Of a DNA stretch of 64,000 bases, positions 1 to 8,514 are shown piece by piece. Below the pieces are notes generated by a model. That model did no database searches. It saw only the letters and a list, made by a program, of their open reading frames with translations, and was not told the origin of the DNA. Positions within the stretch are counted from its first letter, which is position 1. Every line of letters starts with the position of its first letter. The position numbers and the translations under genes were made by a program. Source of the DNA: Methylomonas paludis (GTDB taxonomy: Bacteria > Pseudomonadota > Gammaproteobacteria > Methylococcales > Methylomonadaceae); the NCBI RefSeq assembly GCF_018734325.1, contig NZ_CP073754.1, positions 3,410,001 to 3,474,000 of the forward strand, given 5' to 3'.

Positions 1-176
1 AGAGGATTTAAGCGATTGGTAAACAACTGATTGATATAGTCCCCACCAAATTGTTCCGGGGGCAAGCTAATGCAATGGATCACCACTAAAGATATATCAT
101 TGGGATCTGGACGCTGATCAAAATTGGGTGATATCAGCTTATTGGCTATACTAAGATAATGCTCATGGATTATCAT
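1..176 (-). CDS. ampD: 1,6-anhydro-N-acetylmuramyl-L-alanine amidase AmpD, N-terminal part (runs off the left edge)
   Basis: Only the first ~58 codons are in the window. The translated stretch LVVIHCISLPPEQFGG matches the opening of the AmpD amidase fold, where the His of the VIHCISLPP motif is a zinc ligand in the family. AmpD cleaves the stem peptide from anhydro-muropeptides in the cytoplasm during cell-wall recycling. The ATG at 176-174 is preceded by a purine-rich AAGGAAAAG. The gene is divergent from nadC, an arrangement also found in enterobacteria and many other gammaproteobacteria, which supports the call. Confidence 0.85.
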   Translation of the reverse strand, partial: MIIHEHYLSIANKLISPNFDQRPDPNDISLVVIHCISLPPEQFGGDYINQLFTNRLNP

Positions 177-268
177 CGACCTACTTTTCCTTAGATGTAT
201 CTAGCGAAGATCAAAGCAAGACCAGCTGGCTTGGAGCGGGCAAAACCGGCCAGATTTATTGCTGACAG

Positions 269-274
269 TATAAT
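269..274 (+). promoter_or_regulatory. Candidate -10 box upstream of nadC
   Basis: A TATAAT sits 30 bases before the nadC ATG within the context ACAGTATAATAGCAAGCTT. No convincing -35 hexamer is seen at the usual spacing. A very similar string, GCAGTATAATAGTAAACTT, precedes the next gene (TATAAT at 1142-1147), so either both are real -10 elements or both are chance. Weak evidence. Confidence 0.3.
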
Positions 275-303
275 AGCAAGCTTTACCCAATCAGGTTTAT
301 TCC

Positions 304-1128
304 ATGCAACCCAATAGCGCAGAGATAGCCGCATTTTTAGCGGAAGACATCGGCAGCGGTGATTTAACCGCGCAAATAATTCCAGAGGCCAGTTTGGCGA
401 CAGCTACTGTCATAAGTCGCGAAGCCTGTGTAATTTGTGGTCAGGCCTGGTTCAATGCGGTATTCCAACAGTTACACCCGACTATTAGCATCGATTGGTT
501 TTGTGCGGAAGGTGCGACTGTTCCTGCCGATACTTTGCTGTGCCGGCTTTCCGGCCCAGCTCGGCCCTTGTTGAGTGGCGAACGTACCGCGCTGAATTTG
601 CTGCAAACTTTATCGGCTACGGCCACCATTGCCCGCAATTATGCTGATGCGGTATCAGGAACCGGTTGCAAGGTATTGGATACCCGAAAAACCCTGCCGG
701 GATTACGACTGGCGCAAAAATACGCCGTGCGCTGCGGGGGCTGCTTTAATCATCGCATTGGTTTGTTCGACGCTATTCTTATCAAGGAGAATCATATTAT
801 TGCAGCCGGTTCTATCGCCAGTGCCGTGGCCGCTGCCAGACTAACCAGCCATGCCACGATTGAGGTTGAGGTGGAAAATCTGAATGAATTCCAGCAAGCC
901 CTGGCCGCTAAACCTGAACGCATTATGCTCGATAACTTTGCACTTGCCGATATGCGTCACGCTGTCCGGCAAAATGCCGGACAACTCGAATTGGAAGCCT
1001 CGGGTAATATTACTCTGGACAATATCCGTACGGTTGCCGAAACCGGAGTTGATTACATTTCGATTGGGGCCTTGACCAAACATGTCCATGCGATTGATTT
1101 ATCCATGCGCATAGAACTGCAGCCCTAG
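304..1128 (+). CDS. nadC: Nicotinate-nucleotide pyrophosphorylase (carboxylating)
   Basis: Quinolinate phosphoribosyltransferase: converts quinolinate and PRPP to nicotinate mononucleotide, CO2 and PPi in de novo NAD synthesis; cytoplasmic. The 274-residue length is normal. Visible family motifs are EDIGSGDLT near the N-terminus, SGERTALNLLQ in the helical segment, the substrate-binding DTRKTLPGLR, the KENHI loop, EVEVENL, MLDNF, EASGNI and the terminal SIGALTKHV barrel strand. It starts at the ATG at 304 and is divergent from ampD. The later NAD-pathway gene nadD lies elsewhere in the window, at 48.6 kb. Confidence 0.96.
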   Translation: MQPNSAEIAAFLAEDIGSGDLTAQIIPEASLATATVISREACVICGQAWFNAVFQQLHPTISIDWFCAEGATVPADTLLCRLSGPARPLLSGERTALNLLQTLSATATIARNYADAVSGTGCKVLDTRKTLPGLRLAQKYAVRCGGCFNHRIGLFDAILIKENHIIAAGSIASAVAAARLTSHATIEVEVENLNEFQQALAAKPERIMLDNFALADMRHAVRQNAGQLELEASGNITLDNIRTVAETGVDYISIGALTKHVHAIDLSMRIELQP

Positions 1129-1183
1129 CAGCTAGGAGCAGTATAATAGTAAACTTGTTTTATAAACCTGAACACGACTGTAT

Positions 1184-2017
1184 ATGACTGCCAGCAAAAC
1201 TGTTTTTATTACCGGCTGCTCTTCTGGAATTGGTTACACCACGGCAGTCGCTTTAAGAGACCGAGGTCATCGGGTAATTTGTTCTGCTCGGAAACCTAGT
1301 GATGTTCTGCGCTTACAGCAGGAAGGCTTTACCTGCTTGCAACTGGACCTGGCCGATTCTGCCAGTATTGAGCAAGCGGTTCTGGAATTACTTGCTCTGA
1401 CCGATGGTAAACTCGATGCTTTGTTTAACAATGCTGCTTTTGGTCAGCCCGGCGCAGTGGAAGATTTGAGCCGAGCCGCTTTGCGCAATCAGTTTGAAAC
1501 AAATTTGTTCGGCACACATGAACTGAGCAATCTGCTGATTCCGGTCATGAGAAAACAAGGCCATGGCCGAATTATTTACAATAGCTCTATACTGGGCTTC
1601 GTGGCAATGAAATATCGTGGTGCCTATAATGCCAGCAAATTTGCGCTGGAAGGTTTGGCCGATACCTTACGCCTGGAATTACGCGGCTCGGGCATCCATA
1701 TTATTCTGGTGGAACCTGGCCCTATTGAAAGTCAGTTTAGACGTAATGCCATGATTATGTATCAACAATACATAGACCCCCAGCATAGTTATCATCAAGC
1801 CACTTATCAGGCTTTAGAAAACCGTCTGCAAAAGCCAGGCCCAGCGGCACCGTTTACCTTACCGGCAACTGCTGTGGCGGCAAAAGTATTGGCTGCTCTG
1901 GAATCTAAACACCCAAAATGCCGTTATCCGGTCACATTTCCTACTTATTTATTCGCGATTTTGAAACGACTACTACCCAGCGCTTGGTTGGATAAAATTT
2001 TAGCGAGTGTCGATTGA
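1184..2017 (+). CDS. Short-chain dehydrogenase/reductase (SDR family)
   Basis: Classical SDR of 277 residues, probably a cytoplasmic NADP-dependent oxidoreductase. Visible features are the nucleotide-binding TGCSSGIG (residues 10-17), the NNAA strand motif (82-85), the catalytic Ser near 134-135 in YNSSILG, and the YNASK active site with Tyr148 and Lys152. The Arg in SARK after the second strand favours NADP, an inference from the family. The substrate cannot be read from the sequence. The gene lies 55 bp after nadC in the same direction, behind its own candidate -10 box, so co-transcription is possible but not shown. Confidence 0.85.
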   Translation: MTASKTVFITGCSSGIGYTTAVALRDRGHRVICSARKPSDVLRLQQEGFTCLQLDLADSASIEQAVLELLALTDGKLDALFNNAAFGQPGAVEDLSRAALRNQFETNLFGTHELSNLLIPVMRKQGHGRIIYNSSILGFVAMKYRGAYNASKFALEGLADTLRLELRGSGIHIILVEPGPIESQFRRNAMIMYQQYIDPQHSYHQATYQALENRLQKPGPAAPFTLPATAVAAKVLAALESKHPKCRYPVTFPTYLFAILKRLLPSAWLDKILASVD

Positions 2018-2177
2018 ACAGAATGCTTTTTGGGTTCATCTGGAACGTCATAATCGTGCAACAAACTTACTATCAAACCCTTTAAATTATGATATTATCG
2101 CGCAGGCATGTAGCCGTTTAAATGTCGTCCGGTTAGCAGCTATGTGTTCTTAATAAAAATAACTGTGAGGTTCATAC

Positions 2178-2558
2178 ATGAAAATTTTAAAAAGCGCTGT
2201 AATTGCATTTTCTTTAGCTGCTGCTATGGGTTCATTTTCAACTGCTGCCGTTGCTGAAGCCGGCAGAACCAGCTACAAACCTATTGACGCAATTAAAGGT
2301 GTACAAGAGCGCATTGCTACAGCGGAAGCAGCTATCAATAATGGCGCTGACGGCACTGAAGTAGCTGGCCTGATCAAAAAAGCATCTGACTTCGCTGAAG
2401 AAATCAATGCCAACGACAAAGTGTCCAGAGAAAACTCTAAAGCGCTGAAACATTTGAAAGCCGCTATCGCTTCTGCTAAAGCAGCAAATTTGCAAGAATC
2501 CAAAGAACATTTGGCTAAAGCAAAAGAAGTTATTGAAGGTTTGAAAAAACTGCTCTAA
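2178..2558 (+). CDS. Small periplasmic helical protein (SmbP-like fold)
   Basis: 126 residues: a signal peptide of about 26 residues ending in AVAEA, then an almost entirely helical, Ala/Lys/Glu-rich mature part with a heptad-like pattern. This resembles the small metal-binding protein SmbP and related four-helix bundles of ammonia and methane oxidisers. Unlike SmbP it is not His-rich, with essentially one His pair (KHLKAA, EHLAKA), so metal binding is uncertain. The ATG follows TGTGAGG. The gene stands alone, with a clear intrinsic terminator ten bases after its stop, so it is probably its own transcription unit. Function unknown. Confidence 0.7.
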   Translation: MKILKSAVIAFSLAAAMGSFSTAAVAEAGRTSYKPIDAIKGVQERIATAEAAINNGADGTEVAGLIKKASDFAEEINANDKVSRENSKALKHLKAAIASAKAANLQESKEHLAKAKEVIEGLKKLL

Positions 2559-2567
2559 GCAGATCTG

Positions 2568-2591
2568 ACGGGGTGTGTCTTCGCACCCCGT
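2568..2591 (+). terminator. Rho-independent terminator after the small helical protein
   Basis: Perfect 8-bp stem ACGGGGTG / CACCCCGT with an 8-base loop, followed by TTACTTAT. It lies directly after the stop at 2558. Confidence 0.75.
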
Positions 2592-2627
2592 TTACTTATA
2601 CCCAGTCAATGGGGATTTCACATCCAT

Positions 2628-3431
2628 TCATAAATAAAATGCTTGCTGCAATTGGGCTTCAAGCCTAAGCAGTACTTGCCTGGCATTCTGTAAACCCTCT
2701 AGTTCCAATGGTATATCAGGACAAAGCAACAAACGTCTCTGCCATAAGTTTTTCAATTTTATCGCGTTCGCTGCAGTGAAATGATATTGCTCAACTAAGT
2801 GCCGATAGTCTTCGTCATCAATTTCAGCGATATGTGGCCTGCAACGTCTGAGCTGATCGATCAGCAAACTAATGCCCGGCAAATGCGCATCTATCCAGGC
2901 ATTGACCCTGTCTAAATTAAAATCAGCCAACGGCGTTTCCCTGTTATCGGAAACTATTTTAATACAATGAATCAATTCGCTAGTGCTAAATCTTGCCGCT
3001 ATTTCATAAAAACCCGCCGCTTCCATATCATACAGACCATCATCACTATAATCGGCCTGGGGCTTGGCAAAACTCAAAACTTTAGTCGTTGTGATGTTGT
3101 GCCGGAAAGGAAATTGTGGATAAAAGGTCCGGCCAGTGGCGGTATTGAGAATTTTGTCGGCTAAATAACAAGCACCAAGATCATGTTGACGATGGCCGGC
3201 GATACCGATATTAAGCATAATAGGTGAAAAACCTTGAGCAAATTTGGCCATGGCATAACCAACGGCACCCGCCATCGCAATTTTGCCCATCCCAGTCAAC
3301 ACCAGAACCGTATCGTGACTGGTGTATATAGTAAACGGGTGAGTTTCTACAGATTTCTTTAAGCCCAAGTGTTGAATGAGCGGCTTTGCTTCAGCTTGTA
3401 AGGCTACAAAGATGAATAGCGATGGCGCCAT
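2628..3431 (-). CDS. Nucleoside phosphorylase-like protein (PNP/UDP, MTA/SAH nucleosidase-type superfamily)
   Basis: 267 residues. The N-terminal ~190 residues carry the PNP/UDP superfamily signature: VLTGMGKIAMAGAVGYA, NIGIAGH for phosphate or base contacts, DMEAAGFYEIA (the Met-Glu pair that binds ribose in the family) and KIVSDN with the catalytic-type Asp. The C-terminal ~75 residues are a helical extension not typical of Pfs/MtnN. Related proteins include squalene/hopanoid-cluster HpnG-like phosphorylases, but no hopanoid gene is adjacent. The exact substrate is undetermined. It is convergent with the gene ending at 2558. Confidence 0.7.
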   Translation of the reverse strand: MAPSLFIFVALQAEAKPLIQHLGLKKSVETHPFTIYTSHDTVLVLTGMGKIAMAGAVGYAMAKFAQGFSPIMLNIGIAGHRQHDLGACYLADKILNTATGRTFYPQFPFRHNITTTKVLSFAKPQADYSDDGLYDMEAAGFYEIAARFSTSELIHCIKIVSDNRETPLADFNLDRVNAWIDAHLPGISLLIDQLRRCRPHIAEIDDEDYRHLVEQYHFTAANAIKLKNLWQRRLLLCPDIPLELEGLQNARQVLLRLEAQLQQAFYL

Positions 3432-3486
3432 TAAGCAAAGCCAACTAATTTGAAACGTCTAAACCCTACGATCCAGCACCTGCTCA

Positions 3487-6120
3487 TTACTTACCCTCAG
3501 CAGAGGAAACGCCTGAGCTTGGGGCATTAGCCCGTTTTACAAATAAATCTTTTAATCTATCGAAAGCGGTTTGTAAGGTTTTTTCCATTACAACCTGATT
3601 GCCGATTGAGACAATTACTCTGGCCAATTCCGGCATTTTGGTCTGGGTAGCCAGCATATAAATTGGCTGAACATACAATATGGAATTATCCATAGGTAAA
3701 ATTACCATGCGGCCTTTTTTAATTTCCGAACCCTGTTGATTCCATAAGGTGAATTGAGCGGCAATTTCCGGGTTTTGATCGATTAATGCGTTCACTTGCG
3801 ACGGCCCATTGACCTGAACGGCTTTGGGAAATTGAAATACGGTAATGCCGGGCTTATAACTGTGATCACATTTGCTTTCATCCATGGTTCCGGCCAAACC
3901 TACCATACTTAAATTATTGCGATTTACCGGGGTCATGGGGTTAATCAGCACGAATTCTTCTTCATCATTACAATGATTAAAATCCATAGTGATGAAATAG
4001 GGCAACACGGCTTCGTTCTGCACAACCGGGGCTTGCCAGGTTTCAGCCTGCTCATAAAACAGTTGCGGACTGTTTTGATGATATTTGGCATAAACATCCA
4101 TTTGGGTGTGGTAAAAATCCCGAGGATAGCGCAGATGTTGTAATAATTCTTCAGGCAGATCCGTCAACAGTTTAAAAACACCGGGATAAGCACGCTGATA
4201 GGCATTAATAATCGGATCATTGTCATCACTTATGTAGTAATCGACTCGACCATCGTAGGCATCGACCACAATTTTGACCGGATTGCGAATGTAGTTGAAT
4301 TGCTGTTGATCTGCAGTTATGTCATTGCTTACCGGCAATGACAAGGGATAAAAACTTGAAGTAGTATAAGCATCCTGTATCCAGAAAAATCTATCTTTAG
4401 TCACTACCAAATAAGGGTCTTTATCCAAATGCAGGAATGGCGTCAAACGGGTGACTCTTTCTTTGATATTACGACGTATCAATAAGCGACTATCTTTGGT
4501 TACATTGGGCGATAAAAATATTTTTTCGTCTTTTAAATAGGATGACAGTAACAGTTTACGAAAATAGGAATTAATCGGGATACCGGAATTACCCTGATAA
4601 TTCAGCGAGTCTTTAGCAGGGGTTCCGGAAATGCCTTCAGTAATGAGTTTATTCGGCACCAGCGCATATTGATATTGGCCTTTGCCATAATAGATATCCG
4701 GGTATTTGACTGCAAAACCAACCTGAGAACTCATGTCCAGATCTCGTAAATACCAGACGATGGGGATGCCGGCATCCTGGGCCGCCGGTGATATTACCGC
4801 ACCATAGCCGTGGGTATAGCGCAAATGGGTGTTTTCCCAGTTTTGAGCTTCTTTGGGCAGCTTATCTATATTGATTTCCCGAGCAGCCAGATTTACCTGT
4901 TGATGGTGGCCATTAATAAAATAGCGATCTTCATCTACTGCCGGAAAATCGTAATAAGGCCGGATGCCTTGTAGCTGCATATAACTGTCAATCAAAAACT
5001 CCCGATCCCAAACCGGAATATTTTCAAAATGTTTTTTGGTTGACCATGCTTCTATGTCTTTGGTGGCATCGATGTCTACCTTGAAGTCTATCGTTTTAAT
5101 TTTGGTCAAATCATAAGCCGCCAAAGTAGCATTAATATTATTCTGCATAGAATTTGCTTCTATGCGGCTAAAGTTTGGCTTGACGACAAGTTTTTCGATA
5201 AGATCGGGTACTAGCCGTACGTGTTGTAACCATAAGGCGGCCACAAAACTAATCAGCGCGATCAGAGTGGGGGCTTTACTGCGATGTCTGACCGAAAACA
5301 CATAGAAGATGACTGTCACCAGAATCGCTAAAGCAGCGGCTATGGCCAGCCAAATTAACGGCAAGTTATAACGCAGCTCGACAAAACCTGGGCCGAAAAA
5401 CACCGGTTGATTATTATCCTGATAAAGTAAGCCAAACCTCTCCAGCAGCAAGCCCCAGACCACAAACAATATGACAAAACTGAACAGGATACTTAGGTGA
5501 ATTTTAGCGCCTAAAGGCAGATTCTGAGTTTGATCGGGAATCACAATATGCTCCGCCCAATACAAAGCACTTGTGCCAAGCAACACTACTGCCGCACTTA
5601 CCAGTAATTCTTTTTGGATCAGCAGGTAAATCGGATACTGAAACATGTAGAAGCTGACATCATTGCCATATAACGGCTCAGTGATACCTGAATTACTGCC
5701 AAAAAAGAACAACAAGGCCTGTTCCCATTGCTGATAAAAGGGCACGGCAATGACAATAGCCAAAATCAAGGATATGGGGGTATAGACTTTGGTGGAACCA
5801 TTCATGAAGATATCAGCTATGCGCTGAAATCGGCGGCGCTTTTGATCGTCAATCAGGATCTCATCGGATGCGCTGAAACCCAGATAGCGGGAGGCTATCC
5901 AAAAATGAAATAGAAATACTGCAAAGAAAAAAACAGTAACGGCACCGGAAAATATAAATCGATACAAAAATTTTAGCCAAAAGTAGGCTTCAAAATCCAA
6001 CGATCTAAACCACCAAAGATCAACAAAAAAATCGAGAAACAAAAAGTAAAACGCAACGTATAAAACGGTTAGCACGCTAATGGTGCCGATTAACACGGGT
6101 AACGGTTTCCAGTTACGCAT
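3487..6120 (-). CDS. UPF0182 family large membrane protein
   Basis: 877-residue member of the UPF0182 (COG1615) family. The first ~300 residues hold about seven hydrophobic segments. They are followed by a large hydrophilic domain of ~550 residues containing conserved-looking patches such as YTHGYGAVISPA and DAYDGRVDYYI, and by a short polar tail. The biochemical function is unknown for the whole family; an envelope role is inference from topology. The ATG at 6120 is preceded by AAGAGGAATT, a good ribosome-binding site. It stands alone between the nucleoside phosphorylase-like gene and the multicopper oxidase gene, all on the same strand. Confidence 0.88.
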   Translation of the reverse strand: MRNWKPLPVLIGTISVLTVLYVAFYFLFLDFFVDLWWFRSLDFEAYFWLKFLYRFIFSGAVTVFFFAVFLFHFWIASRYLGFSASDEILIDDQKRRRFQRIADIFMNGSTKVYTPISLILAIVIAVPFYQQWEQALLFFFGSNSGITEPLYGNDVSFYMFQYPIYLLIQKELLVSAAVVLLGTSALYWAEHIVIPDQTQNLPLGAKIHLSILFSFVILFVVWGLLLERFGLLYQDNNQPVFFGPGFVELRYNLPLIWLAIAAALAILVTVIFYVFSVRHRSKAPTLIALISFVAALWLQHVRLVPDLIEKLVVKPNFSRIEANSMQNNINATLAAYDLTKIKTIDFKVDIDATKDIEAWSTKKHFENIPVWDREFLIDSYMQLQGIRPYYDFPAVDEDRYFINGHHQQVNLAAREINIDKLPKEAQNWENTHLRYTHGYGAVISPAAQDAGIPIVWYLRDLDMSSQVGFAVKYPDIYYGKGQYQYALVPNKLITEGISGTPAKDSLNYQGNSGIPINSYFRKLLLSSYLKDEKIFLSPNVTKDSRLLIRRNIKERVTRLTPFLHLDKDPYLVVTKDRFFWIQDAYTTSSFYPLSLPVSNDITADQQQFNYIRNPVKIVVDAYDGRVDYYISDDNDPIINAYQRAYPGVFKLLTDLPEELLQHLRYPRDFYHTQMDVYAKYHQNSPQLFYEQAETWQAPVVQNEAVLPYFITMDFNHCNDEEEFVLINPMTPVNRNNLSMVGLAGTMDESKCDHSYKPGITVFQFPKAVQVNGPSQVNALIDQNPEIAAQFTLWNQQGSEIKKGRMVILPMDNSILYVQPIYMLATQTKMPELARVIVSIGNQVVMEKTLQTAFDRLKDLFVKRANAPSSGVSSAEGK

Positions 6121-6339
6121 AAATTCCTCTTGGTCCTGATTTGGTGGCGCTGGGCATAGCTTGGAATTAAGTCTAGTTTTAATTATCCATTCTAACCCAA
6201 ATCCAACTCGGTCTTTATTTCAATATCCAGCTTTTCAGCTTTTAGCGATCGAGTAAAAGCGTAGCGGATTAAGCGGCTTTGTCGCTAATAAATCAGATAA
6301 ATGTGGGTATTAATGGGGGCTGACTTTACTCTCCGTACG

Positions 6340-6376
6340 CCTAACCTGGGTTTCGCTAGGCTAGAACCAGGTTAGG
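6340..6376. terminator. Inverted repeat, possible terminator or structured element
   Basis: CCTAACCTGGGTT pairs with AACCAGGTTAGG with a single bulged G and an 11-12 base loop. It lies 18 bases after the stop of the multicopper oxidase gene (minus strand) and ahead of the UPF0182 gene. No long T-run follows on the minus strand, so intrinsic termination is only possible. The rest of 6121-6339 shows no gene. Confidence 0.4.
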
Positions 6377-6393
6377 AAATTTTGAATACGTGC

Positions 6394-8112
6394 TTATTTT
6401 TTAAACTTTGCCAGTATTTTGGCGCGATTGACAAACAGCACATAAGCAGCGATACCGAGCAATAGGCCAAAAATCAGCTGGCCTAGCCCTGATGACTGTT
6501 GTGCGGCAGGTGCAGAGCCGGCAGTATTAGCTGCTTGAGGTGGCGGCAGCACGAAGGCTTTTTCCTTGACCGCCTTGATTTCAGGCAAACCCAGGCTTTT
6601 CCAGGCATCATAATCCTGCCACATAGGATATTTGCCCTGCCAGTATTCTTTAGTGAAGTACGGCGCCAAGCTCATACCATGCAAGGTTGGTATGCCTCTG
6701 GCATCGGCAAATCCTTTGTATACCACCAGGCTGATGTCTCCACCCTCACCGACACCGTTTGTGGTAAAGGATTTTTCCACATGGTCATGAAACATCCAGA
6801 TGCCTTGACCAAAACTGTTTAAACCATCATCGACTCCGCTCAATTCCAAATCCAGTCGCTGCGCCGGCACCATGCCATGTACGTCACGCTTGATATAGGA
6901 AGAAGGGCCGTTATCCACACCATCGTAATGGGTGATCATAGGTTTATGACCATGAATATGCAGGGCAAAGGCATCGGTATGACCATTCAGCACCCGCAGC
7001 TTCACTTTCTTGTTTTCTTCCATCAGAATTAAAGATTCTCTGATGGTATAAGGGAACGAGCGACCATTCAGCATGTAATAGTCATCGGTGGCTTCCGTGA
7101 CATCGTATTCATTATTGAGCCGCCGGGCAATCAGGCGCGGATCGTTGGCGGAACGCGCCATTTCATGCAATTCCTTGTCCGCAGATTGATAATGCAAATC
7201 ATATTCCGCGCTATATTTTTCCAGCACAGCCACGGAAGGATGACGCACCTGTCCCGCACCGACATTGAACGTTTGCACCCAGTTGTTGGGGCGGTTTTCC
7301 TCAACCACAAAAATACCCTGTAAACCCATAGGGATATGAGTATGCGGCTGGACATGGCAATGGTAATACATGGTGCCGGGTTGGCGCGGTTTAATCACAT
7401 AGGTTTTGCTGGAGCCTGGCAATACATCCATTTGTCCAGTCTGGCCGACTCCGTCATTACCTTCACCGCTATGATCCATATAAGGGTGATCGATACCATG
7501 CAAGTGGATGGAATGCGGCAAATAATGGCTGTTTTCCAGCACAATCCAGATAATATCACCCTGCTCAACCCGAATCACCGGCGATGGCACCCGCAGCAGC
7601 GGATTAGCGACCGGCTCATACAAACTCAGTGTGGACATATCTCGGGTTTTGGGTGCATATACCCAAAAAGTCGGCTGGATACCAGGGGCAATATCAAACG
7701 TGGTGGTTGGTTCCCGCATATCAGGAGAATGCCCATTTAATTCGGCAATTTCCAGTTTGATTATGTAATGATCCGGGTCTCCATCACCATCCATGTCATT
7801 ACTGGCAGTAATGGCATCGGCAGCCAGTTGGGTATCCATCAGCGTGGACATGGAAATATTATTGGTACCTTTCACAAATGCCGCAATATCGGCCGGATTA
7901 TCCGGATTACACATCCGCGATTCCTGAATCTCTACTCCGTCGATAACCTGGGCATCCCGCCATTTTGGATCGGTAAATTCTGAACAAACGTCTTCTGCTA
8001 CGCCTAGCTTGACATTCTGGCTAGCCGGCTGCTTATTGGCTTCCGCCATGACCCAATGCGGCAGGCTCAGCAACAGAGTAGCGCACAAAAGGGGAAGAAT
8101 TTTTTTATGCAT
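6394..8112 (-). CDS. Exported multicopper oxidase with C-terminal membrane anchor
   Basis: 572 residues. A signal peptide (to about residue 23) is followed by two cupredoxin-type domains and one C-terminal transmembrane helix (about 543-563). Copper ligand motifs are HSIHLHG (200-206), YYHCHVQPHTHIPMG (249-263, with the type 1 Cys252, a His and Met262), HIHGHKP (385-391) and FHDHVEK (442-447). HxH pairs from both domains are present, so a trinuclear centre at the domain interface is predicted. The second HxH motif has Asp where a type 1 Cys would sit, so the blue-copper site is only in domain 1, as in type C two-domain oxidases. A DxDGDGDPD calcium-type loop lies near 106-114. Substrate unknown; metal or phenol oxidation is inference. 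Confidence 0.85.
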   Translation of the reverse strand: MHKKILPLLCATLLLSLPHWVMAEANKQPASQNVKLGVAEDVCSEFTDPKWRDAQVIDGVEIQESRMCNPDNPADIAAFVKGTNNISMSTLMDTQLAADAITASNDMDGDGDPDHYIIKLEIAELNGHSPDMREPTTTFDIAPGIQPTFWVYAPKTRDMSTLSLYEPVANPLLRVPSPVIRVEQGDIIWIVLENSHYLPHSIHLHGIDHPYMDHSGEGNDGVGQTGQMDVLPGSSKTYVIKPRQPGTMYYHCHVQPHTHIPMGLQGIFVVEENRPNNWVQTFNVGAGQVRHPSVAVLEKYSAEYDLHYQSADKELHEMARSANDPRLIARRLNNEYDVTEATDDYYMLNGRSFPYTIRESLILMEENKKVKLRVLNGHTDAFALHIHGHKPMITHYDGVDNGPSSYIKRDVHGMVPAQRLDLELSGVDDGLNSFGQGIWMFHDHVEKSFTTNGVGEGGDISLVVYKGFADARGIPTLHGMSLAPYFTKEYWQGKYPMWQDYDAWKSLGLPEIKAVKEKAFVLPPPQAANTAGSAPAAQQSSGLGQLIFGLLLGIAAYVLFVNRAKILAKFKK

Positions 8113-8386
8113 AAAAAAGCCTCATAAAAATTGTCAATGAGTACATCCGATGGCGAAATAGACAGAACCCCATATCAGGAAACCTCAATACCGTAACCAG
8201 AACGCAAAAATAAAGTATAGAAAACCTCTGCAAAACTGTCCGATATTAAAACCTTTTCCGGCTAATGTCCAATGATTACATGCGCAAAAAACATGTGTCA
8301 CGACTACAGCACACAGTCTACCCCTAAAAAAATTTTTAGCAGTGGTCGCTAACCATCACCGGGTATAATTCTGCATCGCCAGACAG

Positions 8387-8401
8387 TTACACTAGGTGTA
8401 A
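8387..8401. promoter_or_regulatory. Perfect palindrome TTACAC-TAG-GTGTAA, candidate operator
   Basis: A 6+6 perfect inverted repeat with a 3-base centre lies 18 bases downstream of a TATAAT (8363-8368). It sits between the divergent multicopper oxidase and GH17 genes and looks like a dimeric repressor site. The remainder of 8113-8514 holds no gene that can be supported. The palindrome could also be chance. Confidence 0.35.
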
Positions 8402-8514
8402 ACATACGGTCGGCGGGCCTGTCTCCCAAAACCTGATGCCGCACAAACCAGGGCTTTGGTACTGATTGCCCAGCCATGCCACCACTTATGACACCATCAA
8501 TACAACCTTTAGCC

